Below are positions 40,981-49,777 of a DNA stretch of 64,000 bases, piece after piece. Origin of the DNA: an uncultured Christensenella sp. Its GTDB lineage: Bacteria; Bacillota; Clostridia; Christensenellales; Borkfalkiaceae. The notes under the pieces are model-generated. The model was not told the DNA's origin and made no database searches. It was given only the letters and a program-made list of their open reading frames with translations. The stretch lies in contig CAJTKX010000003.1 of assembly GCA_910577055.1 (NCBI GenBank), positions 182,350-246,349 on the forward strand. The letters run 5' to 3'. Position 1 is the first letter of the stretch. Each line of letters starts with the position of its first letter. Position numbers and translations under genes: made by a program.

Positions 40981-42054
40981 ATGTATTGGAAAGAGTACGG
41001 GCACACATCACCCTATCGTTTGAATAAGAAAAAGAAACCTGCCAAAACAGAAGGCAAGTTTCTTTATCATTACCATAATGAAGATTGTCCACACGGTTAT
41101 GAAACTATTGAAGTTACGGAAGAACAATGGGAAATGCTTGTTGCTGAGGACAAAAAAGAATACAGTAACAACCGCAGACACGATGAAAAGAAAACGGATT
41201 TAAGGGAAGATTATTATGAGGACGATGAAGACGGTTACGATCACGATATAGGTTACGGTAGATACTATTCGAACAAGCAATTACTTAAACTAGAAAAAAG
41301 CGAATGGGAAATATTAGACGAATATATATGCGAATGTTGGGATAAGTCAGAGCTAGTTCATACCTTTGACGATAGAGATTTTGCCATTTACATACTCGCC
41401 ATAGAGAACAAATGGAAACAAAAGAAAGTAGCAAAAGCATTAAACACATCCCCCGCAACAGTTAGTCGCAGAGTAAAAGTTATACTCAAACAAATATTAA
41501 CCGAGAACATGAATAACGGTGAATACAGTCCAAAGCATTTGCTTGCCGAAGCGGATTATCGTTACTACATAACCACTGGCGAAACGGATAGCTTTATTGA
41601 TATATTTGTCTTTATGTTCTTAACAAATCTCAACCAAGATATGGTTATGCGGTATTTGTATTGCATGTTCGGAACATATCAACTCTTTCATTATTGCTTT
41701 ATATTTCTATACCGCTATGACAGAAGCGAACAATTAGCAAAGCTAAAACCCGAAAGGTTATTGCCGCTACTTCATTCATATAGCCGAAAATTATATGAAC
41801 GGCACACCCGTAATATGAGTGCGCCGTTCAAGTTACTGTTTATATTTTTAGAGTTAAAGTGTGCAGATAATCTTAGAAAAGTAGGCTTATTCACAAAACC
41901 AGCCAACACAGCTTTCATAAAGAAAGTTCGCCAAACTGCTAACCGTTGTCATATATCAGTTGATGATTTTAAGAACAAGCGCATTTTTCCATTTATGCAA
42001 AAAGAAGTTGAAAAGCGTATTGAACAGTTTCGCAAGGTGAATATATTAAATTGA
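40981..42054 (+). CDS. HTH protein, sigma-region-4-like, of the element
   Basis: Not a family I can name. 357 residues: an acidic, Tyr-rich N-terminal part (DDEDGYDHDIGYGRYY near 80-95), then a predicted helix-turn-helix ALNTSPATVSRRVKVILKQI near 158-177 inside a sigma-70 region-4-like helical set, and a C-terminal helical domain rich in Tyr, Phe and Arg. Plus-strand, opposite to the rest of the element, next to oriT. Possibly a regulator of transfer or excision genes. The ATG is six bases from the -10 box with no ribosome site. Confidence 0.6.
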   Translation: MYWKEYGHTSPYRLNKKKKPAKTEGKFLYHYHNEDCPHGYETIEVTEEQWEMLVAEDKKEYSNNRRHDEKKTDLREDYYEDDEDGYDHDIGYGRYYSNKQLLKLEKSEWEILDEYICECWDKSELVHTFDDRDFAIYILAIENKWKQKKVAKALNTSPATVSRRVKVILKQILTENMNNGEYSPKHLLAEADYRYYITTGETDSFIDIFVFMFLTNLNQDMVMRYLYCMFGTYQLFHYCFIFLYRYDRSEQLAKLKPERLLPLLHSYSRKLYERHTRNMSAPFKLLFIFLELKCADNLRKVGLFTKPANTAFIKKVRQTANRCHISVDDFKNKRIFPFMQKEVEKRIEQFRKVNILN

Positions 42055-42147
42055 ATAAAATCTAAATGCTTAAGTTTAATATCGTTATCCATATAACGTC
42101 CTTTGTAAAATTCAATTTTTCATGCCGTGAGGGCGTACAATACACAT

Positions 42148-42675
42148 TTAATCCTTATAATTCATTTTATCTTCAACATATTCTTTAAATTTTGCATATT
42201 TTTCAAATTCGGTTTCACTTATTACAATTTTATTTTCTTTGGATATTTCTTCATTGAAGGCAAAGCTTTCCACTAATGTTAATTGGGCATTGTATTGATT
42301 ATAAACATTACTAATTTCATTTTTCAATATTGCCCTATATTCATCTGTTTTTGATATTTCATATTCATTAATAGACAAATACAATTCACGCGCTTGTCGC
42401 TTTAAACTATTTAACTCTTTATCACTACTAATTTGTATTTTAGCCTTCTTAAAACAATGAAAATATACATAAAATACCAATAAGCTAAAACAAAACAGAA
42501 CAAGATAAGAGCAAACCAAAATTGCAAAAGCACATAAGTAGTGCCACCATAAAGACAGTTCAAAATTTGATAGCCCTATTATAGATACGGAAAATGATAG
42601 CCCCGTTGCAGTTAAAGAAGCAACTTTGTCTATAGAATTCGATTTTACATAAGATTTAAAACTCACTTTACTCAT
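42148..42675 (-). CDS. Element membrane protein of unknown function
   Basis: 175 residues with two adjacent spans near 18-38 and 45-72 (YLCAFAILVCSYLVLFCFSLLVFYVYF), then a charged, mostly helical cytosolic tail of about 100 residues. Not recognised. Last gene of the minus-strand cargo run, ten bases after the preceding gene. AGGA precedes the ATG. Its distal position after a toxin-like gene makes an immunity or accessory role possible, but nothing in the sequence proves it. Confidence 0.55.
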   Translation of the reverse strand: MSKVSFKSYVKSNSIDKVASLTATGLSFSVSIIGLSNFELSLWWHYLCAFAILVCSYLVLFCFSLLVFYVYFHCFKKAKIQISSDKELNSLKRQARELYLSINEYEISKTDEYRAILKNEISNVYNQYNAQLTLVESFAFNEEISKENKIVISETEFEKYAKFKEYVEDKMNYKD

Positions 42676-42685
42676 ACTATTTTTC

Positions 42686-43207
42686 CTAAAACAAATTATT
42701 AAAAATCATAGGATATTCTTTATCAAACTCTGCAAATCTATCAGAAACATATTTTATTTCTTCCTGATATTTAGCAATGTCCGGTCTTGAATGTAAATCA
42801 TGTGTATCAATATACGCGATTAGCGCACGAATTTGTCCAATGGTATGAAATAATGCATACGCACTTACTGTTCTATCATCGTTAGTGGCTGCCCTATAGA
42901 AGAAAGTATTTTTATTTATAACTATTTGCTTCACTATTGTTTCTAATATTGAAACAATGTTAACAGGAATCTGAAACTTCCAAGGACGCTCCAGCCGCAT
43001 TATATCTTTATTCGAAACACTATGTTCGTTCGGTTTTATTTGTATTTTATCTATAATAAAATTTCTAAAAGATTTTCTTTTAGGCATACCGTTTATAGTC
43101 GCAAGATTTAAAGATACTGCCAACGCATTATTTATATGAACAATATTATTTATGTCTTTTCTACGAGCATTAAACCCATATTTATTTATTTTTATTACCT
43201 TTAACAT
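42686..43207 (-). CDS. Element protein of unknown function
   Basis: 173 residues, basic N-terminal half (KINKYGFNARRKDINN, PKRKSFRNFIIDKI) and a helical C-terminal half (TVSAYALFHTIGQIRALIAYIDTHDL). No membrane span and no recognised domain. AAGGA precedes the ATG. It lies between the candidate immunity gene and a membrane-protein gene in the same direction with short gaps, so is probably in the same transcript. Confidence 0.5.
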   Translation of the reverse strand: MLKVIKINKYGFNARRKDINNIVHINNALAVSLNLATINGMPKRKSFRNFIIDKIQIKPNEHSVSNKDIMRLERPWKFQIPVNIVSILETIVKQIVINKNTFFYRAATNDDRTVSAYALFHTIGQIRALIAYIDTHDLHSRPDIAKYQEEIKYVSDRFAEFDKEYPMIFNNLF

Positions 43208-43262
43208 AAATTTTTTCCTTGGTATGGCAAGTTACGCCGTTATATGACTTAGTTTATTACAA

Positions 43263-43658
43263 TTACACCAAAAGGACGTGCTTACCGGTTTTTAAAGCCT
43301 CTTGTATGGTTTTGCATATGCCTAATCTTTGCAATTCAGCTAAAACCATTTCCGCTTGATCCGCAAATACGCAAAGCATTCCTAACGTTGCTTTGGTTAT
43401 CATTGAAACATTATGGGAATCAGTTTCTTCATCGTCTTCTTTGCTTGGTAATACAGCAAAAAACTCACACGTTTTCAATCTCTCGGCGAGATTTTTTTTG
43501 CAATACTTTTTTATACATTGAACTGCATCCGTTTCTTTCTCACTCACTGCTGGCATAATGTATCCCATAGTAAGCAAACCATTAAATATATCTATTGTCA
43601 GCAAGTTCCTCACTATTACAGCCTGACGCTTATCATCAGTAAGATATATTTTTGTCAT
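43263..43658 (-). CDS. Candidate immunity protein for the adjacent nuclease toxin
   Basis: 131 residues, mixed helix/strand, cytosolic: IYLTDDKRQAVIVRNLLTID at the start, an acidic stretch (SKEDDEETDS near 72-81), and a helical C-terminus (ADQAEMVLAELQRLGICKTI). Not a family I recognise. Its ATG is two bases after the stop of the 2033-aa gene, and its ribosome site GCGAGG is inside that gene's last codons, so the two are translated together. Small size, acidic patch and position after a nuclease-domain protein are the usual marks of an immunity gene; the function is inferred. Confidence 0.5.
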   Translation of the reverse strand: MTKIYLTDDKRQAVIVRNLLTIDIFNGLLTMGYIMPAVSEKETDAVQCIKKYCKKNLAERLKTCEFFAVLPSKEDDEETDSHNVSMITKATLGMLCVFADQAEMVLAELQRLGICKTIQEALKTGKHVLLV

Positions 43659-43660
43659 AA

Positions 43661-46600
43661 TTACCTCGCATAACTTAATAATAAATTGTTAACATCTTCA
43701 ACGCTTATATTTGCCGGAACAATTGATGTGCCACCTGGAAGCTTAGCTGTAAGAAAGTTTTTATCCACTTGGTTCAAATTTGAAGTAGAAACTAAAAAGC
43801 TTCTGCCGCCGTTATGCCCCGAAAGCTGATTTTGCAAATGACCGCTTGTTACCTGTTGCTTAATATATTGCGCCTTACCGCACTTGCATTCAACGTAAAC
43901 CGTTTCACCGGGGGCGACATCATAACCGAATAAATTTAGAGTTTTACCCGAATTGTTTTTCGCCACTATATCAGGGAATGTTTTGCCGTTTTGTCCAGCA
44001 ACTGCACTTTGCCCTTCCTGAACAGTAAAGCCGCTTTGCGCCAAAGTATCTCTCGCCGCGTATTCGAACACTTGTCCTTTCAAATTGCTTAATTTAAGTT
44101 GTGCTTTTTTAACATCGGCTGCTGAACCACTATCAAGTAAATCATTAATTTCCGCAAGAGATTGTTTCCATTTTGCAGCTTTATCGGGGTGCTTAGACAT
44201 AACGTCTTCTAAGCCCTCTTTAGTACTCAGCTTTTGTTCTATGATTTGCTTTTTAGGGTCTTTGCTGTCTATTTCAAAATTTTTGAACTTTGTCTTGCCG
44301 GCATTTTCCTTACGCTGTTGAAGCGCCGTTTTACCTGCTTTAAGGAGCTTTCCGCCGATAACCTGGACAGCAGACATGGTTGCGCCCATTGCCATAGACA
44401 GAGTAAAATCTTGCCAGTTGAATTCTCCGTCTGTTATCATCAGCGTGAGAAGGTAAGAACCCGCGCCAGAGAAAGCACCGCTTAATACCTGCATTACCGT
44501 CATCAAAGCACTTGATTTGGTGGTAATGCATTCAAGAGCAACACCGCTTAAACAGGTCAGCATGCCCGTAACGCTACCAACGCACATTGACGTTACGCAG
44601 TCAGCAAAGTTTATTTCTTCACCTTTGATGCCTGCGGATATCAAGTACGAAGCCGCGCCGGAGAATAAACCGGCTACCGCTTGTATGGCTACTTTTGCAA
44701 GTACTTGTTGTATTACGGTTTTTGCCGTAGCAACAGCAACTTTGGTTACCGCGTTTGCAGCCATACCTATGCCGCCGGTTACAGCACCGACCGCCGCACT
44801 ACAAGCAACCGAAACCCAGTCTATGTTTTCGGGCGCGGTTCCGCAAACGGTAACCTGCATAAATATGTCTATCGACGCGCTGAGAATTGCCCCGCCGAGT
44901 ATGGGCCCAACACCGGGAATAGCGCACGCAAGTACGCCGAGAACTGCTCCCCCTATCGCAAGAATACCTATAGCTATTCTTTCAAATATGCTTGCCTGCT
45001 TAACAGGGTCGGGCGGAAGTTCCAAGATTTTTATACTACCGTCAGCAAAAATAGTATAGTACTGAGTATCGGTAGTATTTGCTTCGTAATACAGTATCGT
45101 ATCTGCGTCCACGCCCAGGAACGACTCGTCCTGATTGTGTGCAAGATAATCGTTTAACGCTTGCGCCGATATAAAGTCGGCTTTTTCTACGTTTACATTT
45201 ACGGCGTTACGCTGTTGCTCCTGAATGCGTTCAACGTAGGTTGCAACAAGAGTATCATAATCTACCGCAGAAGTCAACCCGTAGGCATTCAAATCGAAAT
45301 CCGTATCATAATTTACGTAGTGGCAGAAGTCTTCAATATCGTAATCGTAAACATTACCCAAAGCGTCATTATAGGTGCCGTCATCCGCTGTAATAGTAGA
45401 TTGAATTAAGTAATCGGCAACCTGGTACTGGACGTATTGCTTATATGCAACGTAATGCAAAGGTCCCCACGCTTGATTAAACGTAAGCTTAAACTCGGTG
45501 TATTCGTAATAGTCAATTTCACTTTCGTCAATTACTATTTTTACGCCTTTTTCAGCATCCTCTTTGGTTATATAGTTTTTATCCGAAAGCGAAACGAAGC
45601 CCGCGCCGAATATGTATTGACCATCTTCTTCATAGGCGTCTACGTATGCGGTGTATCCCAAACCGCTTACGACTTTATCGCCTATGATTGCGTTGGCGGT
45701 AAATACGTCCTCATAGCCCATAGACATTAAATCTACAAGTACGTTACTGTAAAGGAACGTTTCGCTATCGCTCAATTCACTATTATCCGAGAAGGCGTAC
45801 GAACTTTCAATTCCGTTAAAAGCATCTATAACGTTATTTCTGCGCTCTTCGTTTTCATCGTCTAATTTTGAAAGTCTGGTAACGGTCTTTTCCGCTTTGG
45901 AAATCATTATTTCGTTTTTAATGCCGGAAAACAGTTGATTTTGCCATTCAAAGAACATTATGAAGCACAAAACACAGATAATGCCCGTCACCAAAATCTT
46001 TGATAGACTTCTTTTATTGAATTTGGGCGCAAAGCCACCGAAGCGGTAATTTTTTATAGCTTTTACTTTTACACTGTTTTGAGAGTTAACGGGCACTTCT
46101 TCCGTGCCGTCAGCTAACGCCACCGCGCGTTTATTCAAAGCCAATTTGTTGCGTAAATTCATAAGTAAAGCGTATATTTTTTTGCGCGCCAAGAATAATG
46201 CGATAACCAAAACTAACGCAAACAAAACGCTTATTGACGCAATAGCGTTATCCGCTATAAATCCGCCTATTGAGTTAATACTGCCCGCACCACCCGATGC
46301 TGAAACGGTTGTTGCAACGGCAAAATTAGGGCTATCCGGATCGGCAAGCCAGATTGCCGTAAGTTTTACAGTATTGGCATCTTCAATACCGATTTCTTCA
46401 ATTTCATTATAATTAAATTCGGTAGTGAAAATTGTTCCTGAAAGTTTATACTGGTATAACCAGCCGGCAAAACGCATACCGTTTTCGTTTGCGATTTGCG
46501 GCAATTGAACTATATCGCTTTTCTGAGAAATTATAGTATCGACGACATCGCCGTTTACAAGCGAAATAAGAACTTGCTGTTCAGTACCGGTTTCCGTTTG

Positions 46601-49600
46601 GATAGATGTACTATTCTTTATCCAGACAGCATCTAAACGTACACTTGCAACGTTGGGGACACTATTGATTTGACCTTTATAAAAACGTATCGTTCCGTCG
46701 GGCTGAGTATAACGATATCCGTAGAGAGTATAACCCGGTCTGTACAGTTTAGGCAAAACTTGTTTTGCACCAACTTTATCGGAGTAAGTTTCTACCTCTA
46801 TTCCGTCGTAAACAGATATATTTACGTTTGAATTATGCCATAAAGCTGTTAAAACGACGTCGTGCGGCACGTTGAAAGTATAACTGTCATTATAGACGTT
46901 ACCGTATTCGTCCTGCCAACCGGCAAACTCATAATTCTCATCTACTGATTGCAACTGGTCAAGTTTGAAGCTTTTCCCGCCAAATGCGTTATCAGTAAAG
47001 ATTACGGCATCATTATTCATTAACGTAAATGTATAGATTTTACTTGCCGAATAAATATCAACGTAATACGTTACGGAATTACCAAGCCGGTCAATCGCTA
47101 TAATTTCGTATTGACCTTCTTCGTCGATGCAGATATTTTCAACCTCGTCCAATTGATATATAGCGAAGTCTTGTCCATCTTTTTTAATTTTGATTATTCC
47201 GTAAGGGTCGTAAGGATTTTCAGCACTTGTTAATATGAAGTTATTTGCTCTAAAACGAATACTAGCATCCAACACATTTAATTTGTGCGGGGTAACTTCG
47301 CCGTTTAATAATCTTTCAACGTATAAAGTTGTGGTTATATTCCCTTTTTTAATATAAACAGCTTCGTATTCCGTTGTACCGGTTTCGTTTGTTTCAATAA
47401 TCTTATATCTTCCGGAAGGCGCGTTTTGTAAAACCAAATAATTTTCAACTGCAACGCCATAAGGTACAGAATAATATTTTTTGTTTTGGTCATTATACAA
47501 AGTTACTGTTTTGCTTTCATAATCGCCAAGACTGATAAAATGCAAACTGTTTATTCCTGGTTCTATAAGGTTAGTATCCAAATCGTAACATACAAATTTT
47601 CTGTCATTTAAAAACGGTTCGCCTATTACCGAATTTTCATATGATTGGTTTGAAAAGATGTAGACATCCTGTGTAAGATTTCTTTTTAATATGCTCTTAA
47701 AATTTGCATAATTATCTTTATCTTCTTGGGTAGAGTTGTCGTTAGGCTCGCTCGGTCTAACGTTGTTGTATTTTAAAGTTGTGTAGGTTTTTTCATCCGT
47801 CAAATCAAAATAAGACTTTTTAACAACTTCCTTTGCTCTTTTATGTAAATCGGCAAGCATTTCGCGTTCGGAAGTGTATTTTTTATCGTTAAATAGGTAT
47901 TCTCCATTTTCAAATTTGACCTGGCTTACTAAATACTCGTTAGCAAAATTGTATGCTTCTATTTCATTTGAGAAACAAACTATAACTTTACCATTACCTT
48001 CCGTATTCAAGGGCACTTCATAATGTAAACTTGCATAATCGCTGACGCCAATTTGTTGATAAAGCAGTTCCTCGTTTACAACGGGCAATAAGCCTTCTTC
48101 AACAATCGAAAAACGCCAAACAAATTTATAAGTATCTCCAGTTGCCGTACCATTGAAAAAGTCCTCGTTATTTGCAAACACAGCTTCATAATTTCCAACT
48201 GGTAATTTAGAAAATTCCCAATTCTTTTGGCTTGCAGATTTTTCAGTTATTAGCTCTACAAGCGGCAACTCATTTTCGTCACGTTCTATTTTTTCCCAGT
48301 CGCCGTTTAACAAAAACAACTTGCCAATCAAAGGCGCATGTTTTGTAGACGTTCGGTTTTCGTCCTCGGTTTTTAAAGTAACGGTGTTTTTTACATATAC
48401 GGGGTAATTATCACTGGGGCTGAATATCGTTTTACTGTCCTTTGAAACCAACCCATCCCCAAAGTAAACTTCTACATTCTTTTCAATGCTGTCTTCGTGG
48501 ACGTAAACGGTTTTTTTGCGGACTACACCGATTTTTGTAGTTACAACAAACTCATATTTTCCAGGAATATTAAAGACTTCGCCATCTTTGCAAGAATGCG
48601 CATTTGAGCTGTCGTTAAAATAATACTTGATATCATACGAATCGCCTCTGGTTTCAAGCCTAAAACCTTCGGATGAGCCTTGATTTTCAACTATTTCGCC
48701 TGCCGTCTTGGTTACTTCGGTAGTGTTTTCAGTTTCTTGCTTAGGCGGTTCCTGGGAAGGATTATCATTAGATGCATAATATAAATTTTGGAATACGATT
48801 TCACCGCTAGTGTTACACAGATAGAATGTAGTTTCTTCTACGACATTCTTATAAGTATAATCATCCCATTCACCAGTAAAAAACCCTTCAATCCAGCTGT
48901 TCGGTTCACTATGTACAAGTTCATAAGCAACCGTTATTTTTACAAATATACCTTTTTCTAAATCATCTCCATCGGGGATGTAAACAGGTATCCTATCTTT
49001 GCCGCTGCCAGGATCAAATTCATGAAAAAAGTTTACCGTATGAAGTCCGGCAGTTTCCCTATCAGAATATTGATTCAAACGATACCAATCGCTTTTTTGC
49101 GTGGGGAATTCTTTATTAGCTGACGGCACGAATTTTTGAACAATGACCGCACCTTTCCCGATAGGACCTACTGACGATATCCCATTTACACTTTGCTTCC
49201 ATGTATCGTCATTTATACTCCAACTGCGACCATCGGTGCCAGTTAAATTATCTAGTGAAGTATAGTTATACTTTAACTTAATAGCAATTGAGTTCTTACC
49301 AACTAAATCTTCTTTGCCATTTTCATTGGTACGATAAACATTCTCTCCACTTCCGGCAACAAAACCGTATGCGTCCACGTTACCGTAACGTTTGGCACCC
49401 TTTAAAACCTCACCGCCGTCACCTAACGTATCAATATAAAAACTTGCAAAAGGCAAACCGTTTTTTAAGACATTATGTTTCGTTGCCGAAGAAACATCAA
49501 AACCGTTATCCACCCCTGTTTCGTATACGTTAGTTTGAAGATATTCGTTATCTGAATTTATTATCTTAGCGCCATTTAATGTAGTATTTTTCCAATCAGC

Positions 49601-49762
49601 TATACTAGTTAACTTTTTATCTTCTTGATTAACTGTACTATCTGCGCTTGCAACCAAATTGTTTCTCTTTACCAATGCATCCGTTATACATAAGAATACA
49701 GAGATGCAAAATATTAACGGTAATATTATAAGCAGACAATTTTTAAATAATTTTTTCTTCAT
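43661..49762 (-). CDS. Giant surface protein with C-terminal PD-(D/E)XK-like nuclease (polymorphic-toxin-like)
   Basis: 2033 residues. N-terminal hydrophobic export/anchor segment (near 9-31), a long extracellular region of unknown beta-rich modules, and three InlB/Listeria-Bacteroides-type repeats around 960-1150 (YEFAGWQDEYGN, PGYTLYGYRYTQPDG, MRFAGWLYQY). A span near 1165-1190, a second near 1250-1268, then a Gly/Ala-rich hydrophobic stretch near 1590-1800 (IAIGILAIGGAVLGVLAC and following), common in toxins that cross membranes. The last about 140 residues fit a restriction-endonuclease fold: Glu in GQVFEYAARDTL, Asp in FPDIVAKN, ECK in VYVECKCGKAQ. AAGGAG precedes the ATG. Third of three co-directional surface-protein genes. 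A DNase role is inferred from the motif. Confidence 0.65.
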   Translation of the reverse strand: MKKKLFKNCLLIILPLIFCISVFLCITDALVKRNNLVASADSTVNQEDKKLTSIADWKNTTLNGAKIINSDNEYLQTNVYETGVDNGFDVSSATKHNVLKNGLPFASFYIDTLGDGGEVLKGAKRYGNVDAYGFVAGSGENVYRTNENGKEDLVGKNSIAIKLKYNYTSLDNLTGTDGRSWSINDDTWKQSVNGISSVGPIGKGAVIVQKFVPSANKEFPTQKSDWYRLNQYSDRETAGLHTVNFFHEFDPGSGKDRIPVYIPDGDDLEKGIFVKITVAYELVHSEPNSWIEGFFTGEWDDYTYKNVVEETTFYLCNTSGEIVFQNLYYASNDNPSQEPPKQETENTTEVTKTAGEIVENQGSSEGFRLETRGDSYDIKYYFNDSSNAHSCKDGEVFNIPGKYEFVVTTKIGVVRKKTVYVHEDSIEKNVEVYFGDGLVSKDSKTIFSPSDNYPVYVKNTVTLKTEDENRTSTKHAPLIGKLFLLNGDWEKIERDENELPLVELITEKSASQKNWEFSKLPVGNYEAVFANNEDFFNGTATGDTYKFVWRFSIVEEGLLPVVNEELLYQQIGVSDYASLHYEVPLNTEGNGKVIVCFSNEIEAYNFANEYLVSQVKFENGEYLFNDKKYTSEREMLADLHKRAKEVVKKSYFDLTDEKTYTTLKYNNVRPSEPNDNSTQEDKDNYANFKSILKRNLTQDVYIFSNQSYENSVIGEPFLNDRKFVCYDLDTNLIEPGINSLHFISLGDYESKTVTLYNDQNKKYYSVPYGVAVENYLVLQNAPSGRYKIIETNETGTTEYEAVYIKKGNITTTLYVERLLNGEVTPHKLNVLDASIRFRANNFILTSAENPYDPYGIIKIKKDGQDFAIYQLDEVENICIDEEGQYEIIAIDRLGNSVTYYVDIYSASKIYTFTLMNNDAVIFTDNAFGGKSFKLDQLQSVDENYEFAGWQDEYGNVYNDSYTFNVPHDVVLTALWHNSNVNISVYDGIEVETYSDKVGAKQVLPKLYRPGYTLYGYRYTQPDGTIRFYKGQINSVPNVASVRLDAVWIKNSTSIQTETGTEQQVLISLVNGDVVDTIISQKSDIVQLPQIANENGMRFAGWLYQYKLSGTIFTTEFNYNEIEEIGIEDANTVKLTAIWLADPDSPNFAVATTVSASGGAGSINSIGGFIADNAIASISVLFALVLVIALFLARKKIYALLMNLRNKLALNKRAVALADGTEEVPVNSQNSVKVKAIKNYRFGGFAPKFNKRSLSKILVTGIICVLCFIMFFEWQNQLFSGIKNEIMISKAEKTVTRLSKLDDENEERRNNVIDAFNGIESSYAFSDNSELSDSETFLYSNVLVDLMSMGYEDVFTANAIIGDKVVSGLGYTAYVDAYEEDGQYIFGAGFVSLSDKNYITKEDAEKGVKIVIDESEIDYYEYTEFKLTFNQAWGPLHYVAYKQYVQYQVADYLIQSTITADDGTYNDALGNVYDYDIEDFCHYVNYDTDFDLNAYGLTSAVDYDTLVATYVERIQEQQRNAVNVNVEKADFISAQALNDYLAHNQDESFLGVDADTILYYEANTTDTQYYTIFADGSIKILELPPDPVKQASIFERIAIGILAIGGAVLGVLACAIPGVGPILGGAILSASIDIFMQVTVCGTAPENIDWVSVACSAAVGAVTGGIGMAANAVTKVAVATAKTVIQQVLAKVAIQAVAGLFSGAASYLISAGIKGEEINFADCVTSMCVGSVTGMLTCLSGVALECITTKSSALMTVMQVLSGAFSGAGSYLLTLMITDGEFNWQDFTLSMAMGATMSAVQVIGGKLLKAGKTALQQRKENAGKTKFKNFEIDSKDPKKQIIEQKLSTKEGLEDVMSKHPDKAAKWKQSLAEINDLLDSGSAADVKKAQLKLSNLKGQVFEYAARDTLAQSGFTVQEGQSAVAGQNGKTFPDIVAKNNSGKTLNLFGYDVAPGETVYVECKCGKAQYIKQQVTSGHLQNQLSGHNGGRSFLVSTSNLNQVDKNFLTAKLPGGTSIVPANISVEDVNNLLLSYAR

Positions 49763-49777
49763 ATCTAACTCCTTAGA

